Positions 51,251 through 62,460 of a stretch of 64,000 nt of DNA are shown here, piece after piece. A program made the position numbers and the translations under genes. The stretch covers positions 2,234,501-2,298,500 of the forward strand of contig NC_091874.1 in NCBI RefSeq assembly GCF_019399895.1, read 5' to 3'. The notes under the pieces were generated by a model that saw only the letters and a list, made by a program, of their open reading frames with translations, ran no database searches and had not been told where the DNA came from. Origin of the DNA: Cardiocondyla obscurior (lineage: Eukaryota > Arthropoda > Insecta > Hymenoptera > Formicidae). Within the stretch, counting starts at the first letter, position 1. Every line of letters begins with the position of its first letter.

Positions 51251-54200
51251 ACGACGTCCCATTACGATAATTAACCCTTAAGTGACGCACCGTCCTGACT
51301 CTGCTTCTTCCTTAGCGTCTCGCGACTTAGCGCGCCAAAATCAAATCCTCATCCTTTTCGTCGACGCGCGAAATATAAGGGGAAAAAAAATATGGAGGGA
51401 TATTCGAATTGATATTTCAAAATGCGAACCAGCTGACTGTTGTCTCGGATCACTAAGTACAACTCAGTATTTTATTTGAGAATCGAATGGAGAACCGACT
51501 TGTTGTTAATATAAACGAGTATTTCTCTCTCTCTTTTTTTATTTTCTTTTTTTTTTTTAAACGCGTGCCTCGATAGAGCTGGACGCAATTTGGTTTGCAT
51601 TGTTGAAAATTCGCGAAAGGAGGAACGGTCATTAGTCAAAAATGTAATTTAATAATAGCCAACGTTTAAAGAATTATATCTTTTAAAGAATTATCTTCTA
51701 TGGTAATTAAAGTTATCTTCGCGGGGCGCGGGGGTGTATTTCGCCGATAGCGGCCTTGGAATCGCTTTGCCGAAGAAAAAAACGGGGGAAAGAGAAAAAC
51801 GTTGTTCCGATAAACGTAATACGTATCTCGCGCGGAGGTAATGTGACATTCGCGATAGGCGTTTACTCGTAAATTATACGGCGAAAGTTTTCATACGGTA
51901 CAAGAACCAACGCCCTTGACATACACGGTGCATCTATAAATCATGCTAACGCGAGGAAAAGTCGGCGCTGCCTTTAATTTAGCAGTCACAACGAGCAAAA
52001 ATCGCTCGGTCGTGCAAAATTCGCCTTGATTACCTTTCCTCGTTTTTCACAAGAACAATCGTCCAAACTGCTGCTCGAAAGAGCGAAACGATACGTTTCT
52101 TTCGTTAAAAATTTTGCACCATTTGTTTAACGTGTCTGATTCGATTAGATTTGGGGAGAAATAAAAATTTTGGAAAAAGGGAGATTTTTTTTCCTTTCCT
52201 AATAAATCTTTGTTGCACCGATTTCGATTCTTTTTTCTTGATTATGTCATTGCAATTTAGTTCGTTTGAGTGATTGAATTCGATGGCGCGTTATTTCCGT
52301 CGCGACACGCCGAATGTTACCCCTCGACGTGTCTCGTATTATCGCTAAAGGAAAATAAAATGCGTAATCACCGCGTGGATTATGATAAACTTGCATTCGG
52401 CGCTCTTCCTTTCTTCTTACACTTCAAGTTGAAATATATTTGGCATTATTCGGGAACGTATTAATCGAGATCGCCCGCAGCAAAATGTAACGCGTGAAAT
52501 AACAAGCGATAAACCGTATGAGAAATGCGTCTCGACTGCGGAAAAAAATGTTAGGACGGCTTTCTTATCTCGTTGAAATGAACATTTTGCTTCATTGTTT
52601 TTAATTAAGATGATTTTACTTCTGCAAAACACGCTTCCGCGACGTCGATAAGACGTATCGGCGTCGAAGCTCGTTGACCCTGTCGCGATGGAACATATTC
52701 CGAAAGAAATCGAGCCATCCTTTTGATATACTGCCTGAGTCATTGATAGGATGACTAGCTGATTGCCATTGGAAATTGTTCCTTTTTTTATCAGCTCGAA
52801 CATCGGGACGGGAAGGATTAAGCGTCAGGAAGCTGGACTGAAAAGTTTCCAAAAGCTGGATAGTAAACAAAAGGGAAAACTTTGAAAGAGAAAAGTTGAA
52901 AGAAGAATTTACATAATTTTATTTCCTTCATAAGCAATCTTCTTCTATTTTTAAACCCCGATACGTTCCTTCGTTTTACGTCGTCTTTTATGAAACAATT
53001 ACTTTCGCTTTTTCAAGTCTCTTAAATTCCAAATCCAGCTTCCAAAACACTTAAATCGGTGTTTATTAACATTTTTATATCCGAAATAAAATCTCCCGTT
53101 TCTTACTCTGCGAAGTCAATCGACTTAAAAACGCAGCTCAACTTCGGTTTTGTCAACGCTGTCTACGGTGCCGTTTTACGGCAATTAAATAAAATGTATT
53201 TTCGCAGAGGAACGTATTGCGGGATCGGATGATGAAATGTCATTCGGAGATCCGTAAGATGCGGAAATACGGTGAGCTACGAGATCGACAACGTCAGTAA
53301 TAATAAACGTGAGAGCCGGACGTGGATCTGTTGGCACAGCGGTAAATATAATGTTTAATCGCGCGCGGCATATTATTATTGTGCTATTTTTGCCGGAGCC
53401 GAGACTGATCATCGAGCATGGAAATGCATAGGCGATGAAAGAAAAGAAATGCGATAATAAGCGGTCTTGGCACTTGTTATCGCGTAAACGTGATCTCGTC
53501 GCGTTGGCCGAGAGCATATTATTACCATGTGAATTCTTACATAGTTCAACCAATTGCGTAATGCGCGCCTTTCGGTATGGTAATATTGCGCTACTAAGCA
53601 CACTGCAATTTACCGATGCCCGACCTTTAAAAGATATAAGCAAAGAACACACCGTCGAAGGATTTAAATTAAAAACATTTAAATCTAACGCGCACTAAAT
53701 TCTATCAGAAACATTCAAATCTGTCGAAGGGTGTCCGAAAAAAAAAAAAAATAAAAAAAGGAAGCAGATATTTGGCTGACTGCTGTATACTTACAGAACC
53801 ACGGACTCCTGTTACGTAAATGTTTCTCAATGACGTCAGAGAATCGATCCTGAAAGGCGGAGGAGAGACCCGCTTACGTCATCGTAATGATGCAGTTTCT
53901 ATCTCTCGCTTTTTTCTTTTTTTCTGAATGTGAAAAAATAAAAAAAGAAAATTAGTTGAATGGAAATTGTGTTTCAAATGTAATTTCTCGAGGGATAAAC
54001 AGATCTTTATCTTTCCAGAAAAGGAACGGGAGAGGTCTCCTCGTTGTTCCACACAACTTACACATTGTCTTAAAGTTACTTGCCTTTAATCGTGATGATT
54101 ACTTCGTGCTTGCCAAGGATCGATGACGGAACAGATAAATACAGGCGAAACCCGCGCATTTCGTGATCCGATTTCGCAGCTGGCCGCGAAGGCAGATAAG

Positions 54201-56061
54201 ACGAGCAGTCCATCATGCTTTATCACGACGTGAAGACATTTGCGTGGCCGTCGCTGGAATAAAAAAAAAGAAAATAAAATAAACAATCATTAAAACACAT
54301 TGGAGATGAGTTGCACGGTCTAATGTTGGCACATTCATTACTTCTTAGAACGAAATTTAGACTCTTTCCAAATCTTTGAACGCTAATTTCTCTGTCGTTC
54401 TAACGCGTGTCGCGATATAGATAATGAATTCGTACAAGTTCTCTTTTTCGTTTGCTTATTAATAAAATAAGTAAGCGGCACGCTGCGAAGCAACTCGATC
54501 TCGAGCGGCACGAGCAATTTCCGCTCCTCTTCCACCGCGGGCAATCGCGGCAATTTTTCAATTCGCGGTAAAGGTTGCGCTCTCGCGAATGGATCCGGCG
54601 TCGCGATTAAGTCGTTGTCATCGAATTACAGGCGCGGCGCACGTCATCTATTCGCCGTTCGTGCAAAAGTTGAGAGAAAATAGAAAAAAAAAGTTTCTTG
54701 AAACTGTGCAAGCAATTTTTATAACTTTGCCCCTGCACCCGAAGGCGGGAAATCGAGAATCTGAATTAACGGGAAGTAATCTCGGGAGATGACGATCTTG
54801 CCTCGGCGTGATTGCCGCCCGTTCCTTTGAGAATTCATTTCCTCACGCCATTTGACGGTTACCCCAACGAAGGAATTATCGCTTGTTTGCGTGAATCTTC
54901 GCGCGCGTTATCGCCTCTGGCATAATTGAAAAATTCGGTCAGTTTATCGGCTCTGTTAGTGCGATTATTTTGTTATTGCGCCGGCGATTGCAATAGTATC
55001 GACGCTGATAAATTGTCTCGTGTGTATTCCGCTCGCGTTCGCATTACTAAAAATGTTTCCCGATTGATATTTCGCTTCTTATATTTTCTATACTATATAT
55101 ATACTACGTAAATATATGTTGATACCTTAAGGATGGACTTTCGACGGCTTATTAATAATTGATAAGCAAACGATGCAATCGGATCAGGTGATAATACAAG
55201 CGAAGGAACGGCCATACTAATATGCCCTAACTAATATTGCCTTTTGGTGCCATCTAACGATCGAAGTTGTACGACTTTAGTACGAACGACGTTAGATGAC
55301 ACTGCATGTGACTTAAGTCTCATCAGCTGATAATTCTCGCAAGAATAATCGACTTGTTGCGAATTATTTACGTTTAACAAACTCGTGGACCGGAGCTTGG
55401 TACATACATTGCGACATTCACATATCTTTACATATTACAGACAATTACAAATATATATGGTTTGATGACAAATTTAAGAAAATGGTGAAAATAATATATT
55501 AATCTATAATTATCTATTATTATAAATGTTAATTCATTTGAACAATAAAGTTAAAGAATAAAATGTAAATGGAGTAGAATAGTACAAGCCGATCTCATTT
55601 TCGTTTATATTTACGTGTAAATTAAAAGTAGAATTTTCGTCGATAATGAAATAACGTTCGTAAGTGATAAAGGAGATTATGTTTGAGGAATTTATAGGCA
55701 ATTTCAAGACATATTTTTTTGTTATAATTCTCTCTTGTATACAATGTTAAACGTAGGCTAATTTATGGCTTTGTATAAGAGCAATTTGATCATAGTCGGC
55801 AGATTTTTGAACTCGATTCTTATCTTTATCCAGATACGCCTCAGATATCGAAATATAATTGTAAACGTCAAGTGAATGAGTTGGTTTTGCAATAACGGAA
55901 TATTAATCATATTCAACTGTAACATTTAATCGTGCCAATAAGGAAATAATTTTAAATGTAGAATATAAAATAACGTTAAAGAGATAACAGACGAAGGTAG
56001 TAATCGCTTGAAAAAAATAATATTAATTTATGTGAAATAAAATTTCATTCAAACGGTGAAC
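51251..56061. other. Gene-free stretch downstream of Grx3
   Basis: No coding exon is recognised. The part nearest 56061 should contain the 3' UTR of the - strand Grx3 gene. A TGACGTCA core (CRE/AP-1 type) lies near 53831. A pre-miRNA-like hairpin at 55244-55305 is listed separately. Confidence 0.4.
55244..55305. ncRNA. Short hairpin, pre-miRNA-like
   Basis: GTGCCATCTAACG (55247-55259) faces CGTTAGATGACAC (55290-55302), with one mismatch or wobble. Inside it, the stem can continue with GTAC on both sides (about 55268 and 55280), leaving a loop of about 8 nt. The overall length of about 60 nt and a mostly paired stem fit a small microRNA precursor. Chance or a relic palindrome are alternatives; the strand is unknown. 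Confidence 0.3.
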
Positions 56062-57111
56062 CTAATTGGCGTCGACACTTTCTTTCTTTGGTAGCATACT
56101 TTCTAGTTCGCCCGACTCGTTCATTTCTTTCACTATGTCCAGTCCACCAATTAATTCCCCGTTCAGATATAATTGCGGATACGTCGGCCAATTACTAAAT
56201 TTTTTAAGTCCTTCCCTGACATCGTTGTCCTGCAGTATGTCGAACGATTTGTAATCCGTCTTGTAATTATCTAGGATGGAAACGATTGTTCTAGAGAAAC
56301 CACACCGAGGATTCGCGGGACTCCCTTTCATGAACAGCATGCACGGCGCCTGGTTTACAAGCTTCTTCAGCCTGTCCTCGAGGGACTCCTTCGCCTTGGC
56401 GGCGTCGAGCAGCAGCGAGTCTTTGTTGCTCAGGTGATGCTTCACTTTCTCAGTCAACGCCGAAACGTCGGCACCGTCCACTCTGCCTATAACATTGCTG
56501 TTTCGTAACAAAAGTACGGTCGGAACAACAGCAACTCCAGATTTCAGAGACACCTCAGGAACATTTTCCGCCTCAATCTTGGCAAACTTAACCTCCTTGT
56601 TCTGCTCGAGTTTGCTCATCTCCCCGAGCACGTCGTCCACTTGGGAACATTGCTCGGCCCATGGTGCGAAGAAGTGTACGACTGAAAGTTCCTTGGACCT
56701 ATAACAAAATATACTCATAAAATACATGAAACAAATCACAGAAGAATAGTAAGTATTTGTTACATAACTTACTGTATCTCTTTTGCAAAAACATACAGAT
56801 AACATCTTTTCTTATCAATTTAAAAATAAAACTCATAAAATTAGGATTGCAATCAGATTTTAATTTTTTAGATTTAAATGTAATTAAAAAAAATATATCT
56901 TAGGAATAGAGTGGAGTTTCTAAGAATTTATTCGACGGTGATTCCGACGACAAATATCCAAGGGAAAAAAAGCAGAAGATCGCCGAGGACTTGCGGGAAG
57001 TGTTCAAGTATGTAAAGAGGTTATAAGGTTTTTGTTGATCGGCGGTATCACGAGTACTTACTTGACGAGGTCGTCAAACGCCTGCTCCGTTGTCAGCTCG
57101 ATGACGGCCAT
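56062..57111 (-). CDS. Grx3: Glutaredoxin 3 (PICOT-like monothiol glutaredoxin), 2 coding exons
   Basis: Cytosolic/nuclear monothiol glutaredoxin of the family that binds a [2Fe-2S] cluster with glutathione and works in iron-sulfur trafficking. Exon 1 is 57111-57062 (MAVIELTTEQAFDDLV plus two bases of Lys17, donor GTAAGT); exon 2 is 56698-56062, in phase, with stop at 56064-56062. The product has 228 residues. The N-terminal thioredoxin-like domain (about 20-105) has WAEQCSQ at 30-36 instead of CxxC, so it is not a disulfide reductase, as is usual for PICOT. It keeps the cis-Pro site VVPT (74-77). The glutaredoxin domain (about 123-220) has the CGFS site at 149-152, Lys141, TYPQLY and GGLDI, all glutathione- and cluster-binding features. 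With one Grx domain it matches the short insect form; human GLRX3 has two. A fused frame extends past the acceptor but is intronic. Confidence 0.95.
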
Positions 57112-58564
57112 CGCGTCATCCGCTTCTGGTTACCTGGCTCGCAAGGAGTATCGCTCGGGAGTTTTCCACTGGAACCCGATGCACAAAAATGCAAAAATCA
57201 GCTACGCGATCACCGGAGTCGCTCTCATGGCTGCGGACTTACATCTACTTACATCTCCGGCGCAATCGCGGCGAAACCAACGAAACTTCCGCCCGAAATC
57301 ACCGCCGACCGATCGAACTTTTCGAGCGACAAAAGAAAGTAACAAAAGTACAGTATAATCAGCGTAACAAAAAATAAAAAGAACTTGATTTTAATATTGA
57401 AAATATTTGCAATAAAAAGGACTCTATTTAAATCGGAACTCATGAAAAATCGGATAACGTTTATTCTTAAAGATTACAAGCATTTCAAGCTTTAATTAAT
57501 AATTAATAGATTTTGATATTTTATATAGTAATTAATTAATATTATTAGGAGATAGTTGTTTGTTCGTTTTCGTAGGAGTTGCATTTTAGATTAAAGTAGT
57601 ACGTTTAATTTAATAGATAAGATATATAATTATAATTTGTGCAGAACGAAATTGTAAAATCGTAATGCACCGTGAAATTTTATTCATATGCGCGACGGTC
57701 ATGTATAAAGATTAATTTCACGAGGACTTAATTAAAGTAAGTCGTGGTCTGATTAACTTGGTTCAAAAATCCTGAATCAAATCGCGTAGGTTTTCTCATT
57801 CGCGATCTTGTTTCCTGAGAACTGTGTTAAAAGCAACGATTGCGGAAATTTCGTTTCGCAACCGCGAAGGCGGATCACGAACTGTGTGACTCACTTTTCC
57901 TGCCTTTCTCTCTCAAAGAGGGATTTACCTCTTCGACAATTCATCGAGCAATCTTTTACTCATTTTATATCATTTATAAAAGTGTTCTTAATTTTTTTTT
58001 TTTTTTTAAAAAAGAATTCAGCAGATTAATCATTGAAGAGTCATCCGAATTGAAATCACGACAATTGTGTATCAAAAATGAACCAGGCGTGGGTCATTCA
58101 TTAATTATTAATAAATATTAATACTTAATAATAATGTCGTAACAATATACATAATAATAATTAATATTTATTACAGCCAAAGACGCGGGGGAGTAGAGAG
58201 GCCTCTCGTTCGCCACGAGATGGCCCTAGCGACGCAGGTGTGCTACGGGAGTCGCGGGAAATTGACCAATCGCGCGAACGGCCACTGGCCAGAGTGGTCA
58301 CGAGGTTCACTGACCATGGCCGTCGTGGAGAGAACGGGAGCGAGAGCGGTAAGGACAGTGGGAGAACTGGGAGGTAGAGAATCTGTCAGAAGTGTCAGTC
58401 AGACTGGTCAGACTGAGTCAGACGCAACCGACGCAGCCGACGCAGGTCGTGCGGCGAGCGCTAAAAGCCTGGATGCAGAGTCGCGGACGCCACCGGGCGG
58501 CGAACGTGAGCGCGGTCAACTTTTTTTTTTTTCTTTTTCCCCTCTATTCCGTTCCTCGCGCACG
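57112..58564. promoter_or_regulatory. Head-to-head intergenic region between Grx3 and the SAM adaptor gene
   Basis: 1.45 kb separate the two divergent start codons, so the region must hold the promoters or untranslated exons of both genes. The Grx3 side (57112-57350) and the 58180-58560 side are GC-rich, with an AT-rich middle. On the + side the frame is open from an ATG at 58220 through to the 58565 start. A pyrimidine-rich tract at 58518-58550 lies just before 58565. No core element can be fixed. Confidence 0.5.
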
Positions 58565-61500
58565 ATGTCCGGGAAGCCGGCCGATGCCTTCGACGACATC
58601 TCCGCCTGGGACACGGAAAGGGTGCTGCGCCTGTTGCGCAAGGTGAGTGAAGTTCGCCGCGGAAGAATGAAAGAGAGAGAGAGAGAGGGAGGGAGGGAGA
58701 GAGCAAGACACGGGACACACGTGCGTGTCGGAGACACGGTAAATACGCGGGTATTTATAGCGACTCGATGGAGAGGAAAGCTCATCGAGCGCGACGCGCG
58801 GGTGGCCCGCCAGGATTCTCGGCCGATTTTCCAACAATTGGGCCGAGGTTGTCGACCCCCGTCAGTTTTCTCCTTCACTTGCGACTCTCACGACTTTTCA
58901 CCTGTCTCTAGAAACGCATTATATTCGAGTCAGTAGCCACATGCCGGGAAATCTGATCCCGGTGTAAGGAAAAATAACGGATATTCGGGATCACTGCAAG
59001 AGAACTCTGTTCTCTTTAGGACGAGCGCTTTAGAAGAGAGCACTGATTTTTCGCGCATTAAGGACGCTTTTGAAGAACTCGAACCGGCGAAAAGGACGGA
59101 CGCACTTAGCATTTTTTGTTTAGCGCCAGCGTGACTTTCACAGCATTCCTCACCGAAGCGTTTATTTGAGGAAATTATTGTACTCTTCTCTCGAGACTCG
59201 CTCAAAAAAATGCTACCGGACCCAGACGTCTTCCTTGCGGTCAACATACCGCATGGCAGAAAAGTACATTAACGTAAATGAATTTTTGAAAGAGAGGAGA
59301 AAGAAGAGGCGTTTAAAAAAAAATTCCAAAGAGGTCATTGAAAAGGAATAACAGCTCATGCGGCAGGAATGCAATAGAATAAATAGTCATTTTAGGAAGT
59401 GCATTATCTTATCTGTTTTAGAATTACTGTTAGCGGGGTAAAAACTTTATATTATATCTATAAGTAACTTTGATAACGTTAACTTTTTTTTATATATAAT
59501 TAACATGTTACTTCCTTTCACTGCTTCCTCTGATTTTTTTTTTATCAATTTTATTTGTATTCTTTTTCTGCGTACAATTATCAATTTTTATATATCAGTG
59601 CATATATTTACATACATATTGACTCGTGCACACATAACGCATACAAATGTGTGAGTGTATAATAAATATCAATATCCTGTCAATGATTTTATCTTTTATA
59701 GAACGGGTTGGAGGAATGTTGCAAGGCTGTGATAAAACGACAGATCGACGGCGATGAGCTACTGGTAAGGAAATCATTGTACTACCAAGAGGCTATTTCG
59801 AACGCATTTCGTCTCATTCGCCGATCCACGCCTCGCCGGTGCTCCTGTCGATGACCCCCAAGTTACTCGAGTCTACAGGTTGCCTTAAAAAACGTCGCGT
59901 CTCATAATACGACTCTACGTTATTTAATAAACCGGGAAACATTATTTTCAACAGACACTGATAAATAAGTACATATCAATAATATTTAAAAAGTCTTGAG
60001 ATTGCATACAATTGTTTTAACCTTGGAAACGAATAGATAGAATATAATATATTTTATAAAGACGAATTTAATTATAGTTCATAGAAAAAATTGTCCAGAT
60101 TATAGCTACGCTTATCGTATCTTATCTTAATGGTTTATGTACCTTGCGGAATTTATGAACACGTACAACAGTTCTCGACGCAGGTTATCAATTTTCACCA
60201 ATTTATTTTTGTTGTCTCGAAAATATTTTTTGTCGACCGAATGAATTTTTGTAATTGCTGGGTTAATGTAATTAGAGAGGCACGCGTGCCGTGCTCGTTT
60301 GCCCGTTTTCATCAATAATGCGCGAATGTGCTTTTTTTTTTTTTTCTGGTTGCGACGGAGCAACGTTTCGAGGCAGCCGACGACGGCGCGCGCGCTTTCT
60401 TAACCGGGCCTTAATTAATTGTAATTATTCCAGCACTTGACGGATGGGAAGCTGGCTCTTTGGAAGAGTGACCTCACTCGTCCACTGATAGGGTGAGAGA
60501 ACGAAATCCAGCTTTACTTCTATCCGAGCAGCGTTCAATTTCGCTGCTCCTTTTTCCCTACTTCGCGGAATCGTGTCTCGCAATCTTCTTTCATAACGCG
60601 TTCTCTTTTAACGGTATCGAATTATTCAGCATGCAAACGGCTCGTCGCGTTAACATACCGTTTACAAGTGTTTGTACACTTAATATCAGAGAGTTCGGGC
60701 ACAACCTGACTAGGTATTTCTTTAACGAAAAATGCCGCCTGTTTTACGGTTAATGGGTGGTTTTAATCTTGACTTGTTTTAAGATCTTTTTATTTTGCTA
60801 TTTTAGGAACTATTTTTATCTTTCGTAAACTGAATTTTTGGTATCAAAAAATTGACTTACACAAAGTGGCAAGAAGTCGACTTGTTGTAAAGATAGTGTC
60901 GCGAACTGTTGGTAACGATACGTTTTGCGTGGCTGAATAATTCTTTGATGACTCCAAGTCGTGCATAAATGCATAATTTTACTGCGTGGGTTGTAGTCGA
61001 TCATTTCACTCCACATTCGCGTCGATTTAATGTTTTGCACCATGTCCCCTTTTCGCTCAATTATTTTTTTTACTTTTTTTTTAAGATTTAATCTTATTGC
61101 AAAATATTAAAAGAATATCCTTTTTTCGTTAAATTTATTAGCTATTAAATAACAAAAATGATTAATATCGATTAAATTTTACACAGAAAATTATGGGAGT
61201 TTGTTCAAGAGCTGAACAAAAACCCCGAGAAATATCTGCTGGACAGAACTGTAGAAGCGCAACAAAACGATGATCACTTGAGCGACAGCGGTTCCTGGGG
61301 AACCGACTTCGAGGATGAAACGGCGGAGGAGAATAATTCTGTTGAGGATACGCAAGAAATTATAAAACCAAGTTTGGTCAAGAACAAGGTGTCTTTGCAG
61401 AATAATAGGATGTTTATTAACGAAGTATCATCGCAACCATCGTCGAAGGAAATAATAAAATCGGAGGAGGAAGAGACTTACGCTAATTGCGAACCTGCTC

Positions 61501-62460
61501 ATAACGAGGAGCAGAATATCTATGCGAATTTTCAAGACACGAAGCCACCGCCCACAAGAAACGTTTCGAGGCTGCACAGTGAATTGGAAAAGACTCTAGC
61601 CGAAAAATTAAAGTTGGAGTTGGAGGAGTTGAAGCGGAAAAATGACACGACAAAGAAACCGGAGATCAGACCAAAACCAGAAACTCTACCATTGAGAAGA
61701 ATTCCGATGACTGCTTCCGATAAAAAATCTCCACAGAAGTCTTTTCTGCACAACACTGTTAAAGCGCATGAACGCGTTTCTAATGAACAGAAGGCACAAA
61801 GTTAGTTCTCTTTAATTTAATTCTTTTGATCTTGACTTTTTTATATGGATAACTATATTAATAAATTATTGCATTATTTAATTTTTCAGAAAGAATGAGT
61901 GTGCCGCCGCCGCCAGAACCTAAGAAAAGCAAGGATTGCACATCCGTGGAAATTAAAAAAGAAGTCGACAAGGAGTTGTTGAAACCGCCGGTTATTTTAA
62001 GAAATTTTGATCTTGTTGCAAATTTGCCGACACAAACGGAAGAGAGCGACGATGACGTTAGAATGAGATACGAGCCATTAAAGTACATCATTGAGCAGGT
62101 TCAACAAAAAAACGAACTTGCGCGAGCCGATAGTAGGCAATCGTTGCACAGCGGTCGTCAAGGATCGGCTGAAAATGTATACAAGCCACCCAGCATTACG
62201 AGTAACGAGGAAGAAGACGATTGTGAGATCTACGAATGTATTACGGAAGCGGTAAGCCTTCAACGCTTCTCTCAAGATTATAAGTGCGAAATTTTATAAA
62301 TTATTTATTATTTTATTGCATTAGCCAGAAGATAATGATTATCTGAGCTCTATTCAAAGGACGAATGATGCACAAGAACCGCCTCCTTTGCCGGCCAAAC
62401 CATCGCCGCCTCAGCCACCTTCGACTTTTCCCAGCAGATCCAGGTTGAAGAAACAAACAG
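58565..62460 (+). CDS. SLP-76/BLNK-like SAM-domain adaptor protein, partial (6 exons, C-terminus off the window)
   Basis: Likely cytosolic scaffold for tyrosine-kinase signalling. Visible exons: 58565-58642, 59702-59764, 60434-60492, 61187-61800, 61890-62251, 62325-62460, all GT-AG and in phase, giving 437 residues before the last donor. Residues 10-83 look like the N-terminal SAM domain of SLP-76: W-DTERVLRLLRKNGLEECC, then IDGDELLHLT and a final helix LIGKLWEFVQEL. An acidic stretch follows with GSWGTDFEDE (102-111), like the GGW-SSFEEDD segment of SLP-76. Tyr165 (YANC) and Tyr179 (YANF) are pYxN sites of Grb2/Drk SH2-binding type. YEPL, YKPP and YECI follow in exon 5. A charged helix lies at about 195-215. 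PPPTR, VPPPPEPKK and PPPLPAKPSPPQPP are SH3-ligand-like. The family's C-terminal SH2 domain is not found up to 64000 and is expected further right. Another SAM-plus-SH2 adaptor is the alternative. Confidence 0.8.
58671..58705. repeat. (GA)n/(GGGA)n microsatellite
   Basis: GAGA repeats pass into GGGA repeats directly after the first donor of the SAM adaptor gene. Confidence 0.85.

Noticed and set aside
53185..53652. 155-codon - strand frame
   Set aside because: Contradicted by a + strand frame over the same DNA and like no known protein.
57249..57443. 64-codon - strand frame with a hydrophobic stretch, looked like a small membrane protein
   Set aside because: Lies in the presumed 5' flank of Grx3; hydrophobicity comes from AT-rich DNA and no family match is evident.
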